DNA from: Betaproteobacteria bacterium
Lineage (GTDB): Bacteria; Pseudomonadota; Gammaproteobacteria; Burkholderiales; Casimicrobiaceae
DNA length: 12,247 nt
Assembly: GCA_016717855.1 (NCBI GenBank)
Contig: JADKEV010000062.1
Location: 1 to 12,247 of the forward strand
Direction of reading: 5' to 3'
A program made the translations under genes and the position numbers. The notes below the pieces were generated by a model. That model had not been told where the DNA came from and ran no database searches. It saw only the letters and a list, made by a program, of their open reading frames with translations. Of the stretch, positions 7,483 through 12,247 are shown in pieces (the first letter of the stretch is position 1; the number at the start of each line of letters is the position of its first letter).

Positions 7483-8804
7483 ATGTACGTGACAGAGATC
7501 TTCGCACGCTACGCCGCAGTGTCTCGTGGCCAATCGCTCGATGCCGATGCGCTGCATCACGCCAGGCGGGCGGTGATGGATTGGTACGCGTCGCTCCATG
7601 CGGGTCTCGATGCGCCCGCTGTTCAAGCACTCGAAGCCGTCCTCTCCGACGATCTGGATCGAGGTTCGGCGCGGCTGGCCCGCGGTCGCGCTGCGACGCC
7701 GCGTGCTGCGGCACTCATCAACGGGACATCGGCTCACGCGGCAGAAGTCGATGACAGCTTCCGCGAAGCGATGTACCACCCGGGTGCGGCGACGATCGCC
7801 GCGGCGCTCGCCGCTGCGCAAAGCTGCGGATCGGATGGGTCGGCGTTTCTGCGCGGCGTGGTGCTCGGGTACGAGATCTCGACCCGCATCGGCGTGGCGC
7901 TGGGGCGCGCGCACTACAAGTATTGGCACAACACCGGCACCGTGGGGGCGTTCGGCGCCGCCGCCGCGGCCGGTTCGCTGTTGCGCCTGGACGAGGCGGC
8001 GTTCGCCAATGCGCTCGCGCTGGTCGGCACTTTCTCGGCCGGTCTGCAGCAGGCGTTCCGCCTCGAGACCATGGCCAAGCCGCTGCACGCGGGCCGGGCT
8101 GCCGAAGCAGGCCTTCTGGCGGCGCAGCTGGCAGCGCGCGGCGTACGCAGTTCGCTGGACGTACTCGACGGCGATGTCGGCATCGGGCAGGCCATGAGTA
8201 CCGGGCCCGACTGGTCGGAGGTCGGTGCATCGCTCGGCCGCGACTTCCACATCGCGCGGCTGACCTTCAAGAACCACGTCGGCTGCGGCCACACGTTTCA
8301 GGCCATCGACGGGGCGCTGGAACTGCAACGCCTGAACCGGTTCACGCACGGACAGATCGAGCGCCTGCATGTGGCCACTTACAAGCCGGCGCTCGACATC
8401 GCCTGCTACGTCGACCCGCGCAACGGCGCCGAGGCGCGATTCAGCGTGGCCTACGTAGTGGCGACCGCACTGGTGCACGGCAGCGTTCGAATGGCCGCCT
8501 ACGAGCCGGCGCGGCTCTTCGACCCCGCCACGCGCGCGTTGATGACACGGATCACGACTTCTGTCGATCCGGAGATCGACGCCGGATTCCCCGGTCGACG
8601 TGCCGCACGCGTGGACGTGGAGCTCACCGATGGCCGCCGCTTCACCCATCTGCAGCCGGACCGCAAGGGCGACCCCGAGCTGCCGCTGTCCGACGCCGAA
8701 CTCGGCGACAAGTTGATCGAACTATCCGCACCGGCGATCGGTGAACCCGCAGCCCGCGCGCTGCTTGCCCGCCTCTGGACCCTGGACACCAGCACGGACT
8801 TGCC

Positions 8805-8808
<4 letters not shown>
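7483..8808 (+). CDS. MmgE/PrpD family protein
   Basis: This is an intact 441-residue protein of the family that includes 2-methylcitrate dehydratase (PrpD) and cis-aconitate decarboxylase. The ATG at 7483 has AGGGAG six bases upstream; a longer in-frame start at 7420 would overlap the previous gene and is rejected. Family signatures seen are INGTSAHAAEVDDSF (79-93), a conserved helix HNTGTVGAFGAAAAAG (149-164) and KNHVGCGHTFQAIDGAL (263-279), the equivalent of the usual K-x-x-x-C-C-R-x-x-H region. Members hydrate, dehydrate, isomerise or decarboxylate polycarboxylates and usually need no cofactor. Here it lies between the dehydrogenase and the thiolase, with its stop overlapping the thiolase start by four bases. 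It probably acts on a branched or carboxylated intermediate of the same pathway; the exact substrate cannot be deduced. Confidence 0.92.
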
Positions 8809-10010
<1,202 letters not shown>

Positions 10011-10031
10011 GCCAGCTTGACCGAGAGGGTC

Positions 10032-10502
10032 ATGGAAGGCAACCACTACCTCGAGATGACGGTGCTGATGACGCCGGACATGGCGAACTTCTCCGGCAAC
10101 GTGCACGGCGGCACGCTGTTGAAGCTGCTCGATCAGGTGTCGTATGCCTGCGCATGCCGGTACGCCGGCAGCTATGTGGTGACCCTGTCGGTCGACCAGG
10201 TGCTCTTCAGGCAACCGATCCATGTCGGCGAACTGGTGACGTTTCTGGCGTCGATCAATCACACCGGTCGTTCGTCGATGGAAGTCGGAATCAAGGTGCT
10301 GGCCGAGGACATCCGGACGCGTCAACAACGTCATGTCAACAGCTGCTATTTCACGATGGTCGCGGTCGACGGTGGCAGGCCGGTGGCAGTGCCCGAGTTG
10401 GTGCCGGCGACTGAAGTGCAAGTGCGGCGCCACCGCGAAGCCGGCCTGCGCAAAGACGCACGCCTGGAACTCAGCAAGCAATTCGCTGTGGCGAGCGCGT
10501 AG
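10032..10502 (+). CDS. Acyl-CoA thioesterase, hotdog fold
   Basis: This is a single hotdog domain of about 156 residues. FSGNVHGGTLLKLLDQVSYA (20-39) carries the N-x-H-G-G motif and the acidic catalytic residue Asp34, as in YciA/BFIT-type acyl-CoA hydrolases. SVDQVLFRQPIHVGELVTF (53-71) is the second conserved strand region. The ATG at 10032 with GAGAGG just upstream is chosen; an in-frame TTG at 10017 would add five residues. It hydrolyses an acyl-CoA to the free acid and CoA in the cytoplasm. In this operon it may release CoA from a dead-end intermediate and keep the CoA pool free, which is inference. It follows the thiolase after 21 bases and precedes the transporter by 57 bases, so it is probably in the same transcript. 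Confidence 0.88.
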   Translation: MEGNHYLEMTVLMTPDMANFSGNVHGGTLLKLLDQVSYACACRYAGSYVVTLSVDQVLFRQPIHVGELVTFLASINHTGRSSMEVGIKVLAEDIRTRQQRHVNSCYFTMVAVDGGRPVAVPELVPATEVQVRRHREAGLRKDARLELSKQFAVASA

Positions 10503-10559
10503 CGCGCGCCCGACACGAGGCGCCAGAGCGCCCCGGCCAACGGCACCTGGAGACAGTCA

Positions 10560-11201
10560 ATGTCCGACCTCACAGTTCATGCGATCCCGAGCAGCGGCGA
10601 GACCCGCAATCTCGTATTCGTGGCGGCAGGCCTCGCAATGATGGCGGCGACCATGCTGATGCCGACCCCTGCGGGCTTGTCTCTCGTCGGCCAGCGAGTC
10701 ATCGCGGTCATGGCTTTCACGGTGTTCATGTGGATCACCGAAGCCATACCTTTGCGGCGCGAGTGCCGTGGCGCTGAATTCCTGCTGATCGTCAGCCTGG
10801 GTGGCTCGCCGGCATCCGGACTCACGGGCGCGGCGGTCGGCACGGACAAGGCCATTCCGATGGCGCTCAGCGAATTCTCCAACAGCGGCTGGCTGTTCGT
10901 CGCCGCCGGCCTGGCAATGGCCGCAGCCATCACGAGCACGGGGCGCGAGACGCGCGTGGTCTTCCTCATCCTGCGTCTCGTCGGGACCCGAGTCAACGCC
11001 ATGATGCTCGGCATCATCCCCACCTCCTTCGCGCTGACGTTCCTGATCCTGTCGGTGATCGCGCGGGCCGCCACGATCGTACCGATCGTGATCGGCCTGA
11101 TCGAAGCGTTCGGTCTTCCTCGGACCAGCCAGGTAGGCAAGGCGATGCTGCTCCTGGCGGGCATCCTGCCTTCGGTCGTCACCGGTGTCGGCGCTGAATA
11201 G
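10560..11201 (+). pseudogene. DASS/SLC13-type carboxylate transporter, truncated
   Basis: GGAGA lies six bases before the ATG. The 213-residue product has six likely membrane segments: about 18-36, 45-64, 73-85, 108-127, 145-168 and 192-210. It also has family-like segments GQRVIAVMAFTVFMWITEAIP, NSGWLFVAAGLAMAAAITS, ARAATIVPIVIGLIEAFG and SQVGKAMLLLAGILPS. Normal members are about 450-500 residues, so the second half is missing. Nothing membrane-like continues after 11201 in any plus frame, only a short tail if a base is added near 11190. Residues 66-72 (RRECRGA) interrupt a conserved stretch. Reading one base over between 10756 and 10776 gives GASAVAL, which fits, so two compensating indels are likely. 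Leu164 stands where I expect Pro in the FxxPS motif. It probably once imported a di- or monocarboxylate with Na+. Best explained as a decayed gene. Confidence 0.78.
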
Positions 11202-11223
11202 CGCGCCGTTCGGGGCGGCGCGC
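11201..11223 (+). terminator. Strong GC hairpin directly after the transporter stop
   Basis: GCGCGCCG (11201-11208) and CGGCGCGC (11216-11223) form a perfect 8-base stem with loop TTCGGGG. It begins on the last base of the TAG stop. No T run follows, so intrinsic termination is uncertain; the hairpin could instead protect the 3' end of the operon transcript. Confidence 0.4.
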
Positions 11224-11622
11224 TCATGGTCGGGTCATTGAGACAGTCGACCCGCGCCGGGCTAAGTGAGCGGTTGCTCCGTGAAGAAGGTCGCATGACG
11301 GTTACGGTTGCCGCAACGCGACGATACGGCTGACCATCATTCAACCCATCATTCCGGCTGCGATGCAGTGGCGTTGTAGTGCTCCGCAGCGAAACGATTG
11401 AGTTCAGGGCCTTCCCGGACTCTGATGCACTTGGCATGCGATGACACGTTGTGACAAGCTATCTTGGAGGCCGCCCTCTCTGCCAGCGGTCCTTGTCCCG
11501 CTCAAGAACCAGTACCGTCGGCGCCAGTCGCGCCCGCTTAACGCAGTGGCTGTACGTATCGGCGTTATGGCGTGGGCCACGCATCAATCAGAACGTATTG
11601 CTCCACCAGTCCCCAGTGTCGT
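11224..11622. other. Gap with no recognisable gene
   Basis: About 400 bases separate the two convergent genes (transporter on plus, flavin monooxygenase on minus). No frame shows family-like sequence, a ribosome binding site or the missing half of the transporter. No insertion-sequence end, tRNA or clear terminator for the minus-strand gene was found. It may be the scar of the deletion that removed the transporter's 3' half, which is inference. Confidence 0.5.
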
Positions 11623-12247
11623 TCAATTCGCGGCCCGATTGACCCGGGGCCAGACCACGTTTGCCATGAGTTCCATCGAGCGGCGGGCGAGCGCTGGATC
11701 GGCCCAGTCGTGGCCCGTGTACAGCAGGGTGCCGAATCCGCCGACTTCGTTTCGAAATGTCAGGATCTGGTCCGCGACGCTCTCCGCGGTTCCCGCGATT
11801 ACGAGACGCTCGATGCACCGCCTCGTAGAGAGCTCGGAATCCGGCTGGCCGGGAAAGTCGCGCATCACGTCGAGCGCGCCGGCCCTTGCGAGCTTGCTCC
11901 TCATCACGTGGAAGTAGAAGCCGTGCGCGCCGTCCTCGCGATGCGCATAGCGGTGCGCCGTGGCCTCGTCATCTGCCACGAAGACGCTGCGCGCCACCCG
12001 CCAGCCGGAGGGATCGGCGGAGAGGCCCGCCGATCGCCGACCTTCCAGGTAGTTCTCGATCTGGGCCCGGACGACGTACGCACCCACATACGTCGCCGAG
12101 ATCCCTGTCCAGCCGCGGGCTCCCGCCGCGTGCGGCCCCCGCCCGTCCGGCCGGATCGACGTGATCGCGATCGGCGGATGTGGCCTTTGCAGCGGGCGGA
12201 CTGCGACACCCACTCCGATGGATCGATCGAGCGATCGCTCCGTGGTG
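11623..12247 (-). CDS. Luciferase-like (LLM class) flavin-dependent monooxygenase, C-terminal part
   Basis: The minus-strand frame is open from the right edge to the stop at 11623, giving about 207 residues, so the N-terminal part lies outside the window. VAVRPLQRPHPPIAITS is the typical segment K/R-P-x-Q-x-P-H-P-P-I-x of bacterial luciferase-like monooxygenases. GARGWTGISATYV and the terminal FGTLLYTGHDWADPALARRSMELMA match the limonene monooxygenase-like branch, which uses FMNH2 and oxygen. ERLVIAGTAESVADQI is the usual I-x-G-x-P/A-x-x-V element. A GTG at 12213 could be read as a start but lies inside conserved sequence and is rejected. The gene is convergent to the operon, so it need not belong to the same pathway, though an oxygenase near a carboxylate operon could supply its substrate. 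Confidence 0.85.
   Translation of the reverse strand, partial: TTERSLDRSIGVGVAVRPLQRPHPPIAITSIRPDGRGPHAAGARGWTGISATYVGAYVVRAQIENYLEGRRSAGLSADPSGWRVARSVFVADDEATAHRYAHREDGAHGFYFHVMRSKLARAGALDVMRDFPGQPDSELSTRRCIERLVIAGTAESVADQILTFRNEVGGFGTLLYTGHDWADPALARRSMELMANVVWPRVNRAAN

Noticed and set aside
11441..11917. Plus-strand open frames at the right end
   Set aside because: They are antisense to the flavin monooxygenase or lie in the empty gap, with no family-like sequence.
12229..12240. GAGCGATCGCTC perfect palindrome
   Set aside because: It lies inside the open monooxygenase frame and is made of the common GATC/CGATCG words; no sign of a site function.

Overview
The window looks like chromosomal DNA of a GC-rich betaproteobacterium, most likely Burkholderiales. 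The clues are an orphan Bug/TctC-type periplasmic receptor, an IclR regulator divergent from a CoA-ester catabolic operon, strong G/C third-position bias, and short purine-rich ribosome binding sites before most genes. This is inference from gene families; no taxonomic marker is present.

Layout. Positions 1-448 (minus strand) hold two small accessory-type genes: a partial hypothetical protein running off the left edge, and a conserved hypothetical protein with a broken Cys-rich C-terminus. Positions 449-1205 have no convincing gene. They hold an AT-rich block (about 690-860) with overlapping promoter-like sequences on both strands, then several inverted repeats and a 12-bp tandem repeat. An IclR regulator (minus, about 2005-1206) is divergent from a long plus-strand operon across a 192-bp gap that contains a perfect palindrome, a good operator candidate.

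The operon (2198-11201) runs in this order: Bug/TctC receptor, crotonase-fold enoyl-CoA hydratase/isomerase, ADP-forming acyl-CoA synthetase, 3-hydroxyacyl-CoA dehydrogenase, MmgE/PrpD protein, PcaF/PaaJ-like thiolase, hotdog acyl-CoA thioesterase, and a truncated DASS/SLC13-type carboxylate transporter. Intergenic gaps are short, and the MmgE/PrpD and thiolase genes overlap by 4 bases. The right edge holds the C-terminal part of a luciferase-like flavin monooxygenase on the minus strand (12247-11623).

How the genes may work together: a carboxylate is captured or imported, activated to a CoA ester by the ATP-consuming synthetase, processed by the crotonase and the dehydrogenase, and cleaved by a thiolase closest to 3-oxoadipyl-CoA thiolases. 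That would give acetyl-CoA plus a shorter acyl-CoA, with the IclR protein sensing substrate or intermediate. No acyl-CoA dehydrogenase or CoA-transferase is visible, so the substrate may already be unsaturated or hydroxylated, or other genes may supply that step. The MmgE/PrpD protein hints at a hydratase, dehydratase or decarboxylase step on a branched or polycarboxylic intermediate. The substrate cannot be read from the sequence.

The most striking property is the number of one- or two-base frameshifts. About 13 indels lie in six genes, and apart from the transporter the encoded proteins look family-typical on both sides of each break. Five lie within about 125 bases at the start of the receptor gene, and nearly all are repaired by adding one base, often next to a short G or C run. 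This looks more like residual sequencing or assembly error than decay. The transporter is different: it lacks its C-terminal half and is probably a true pseudogene.
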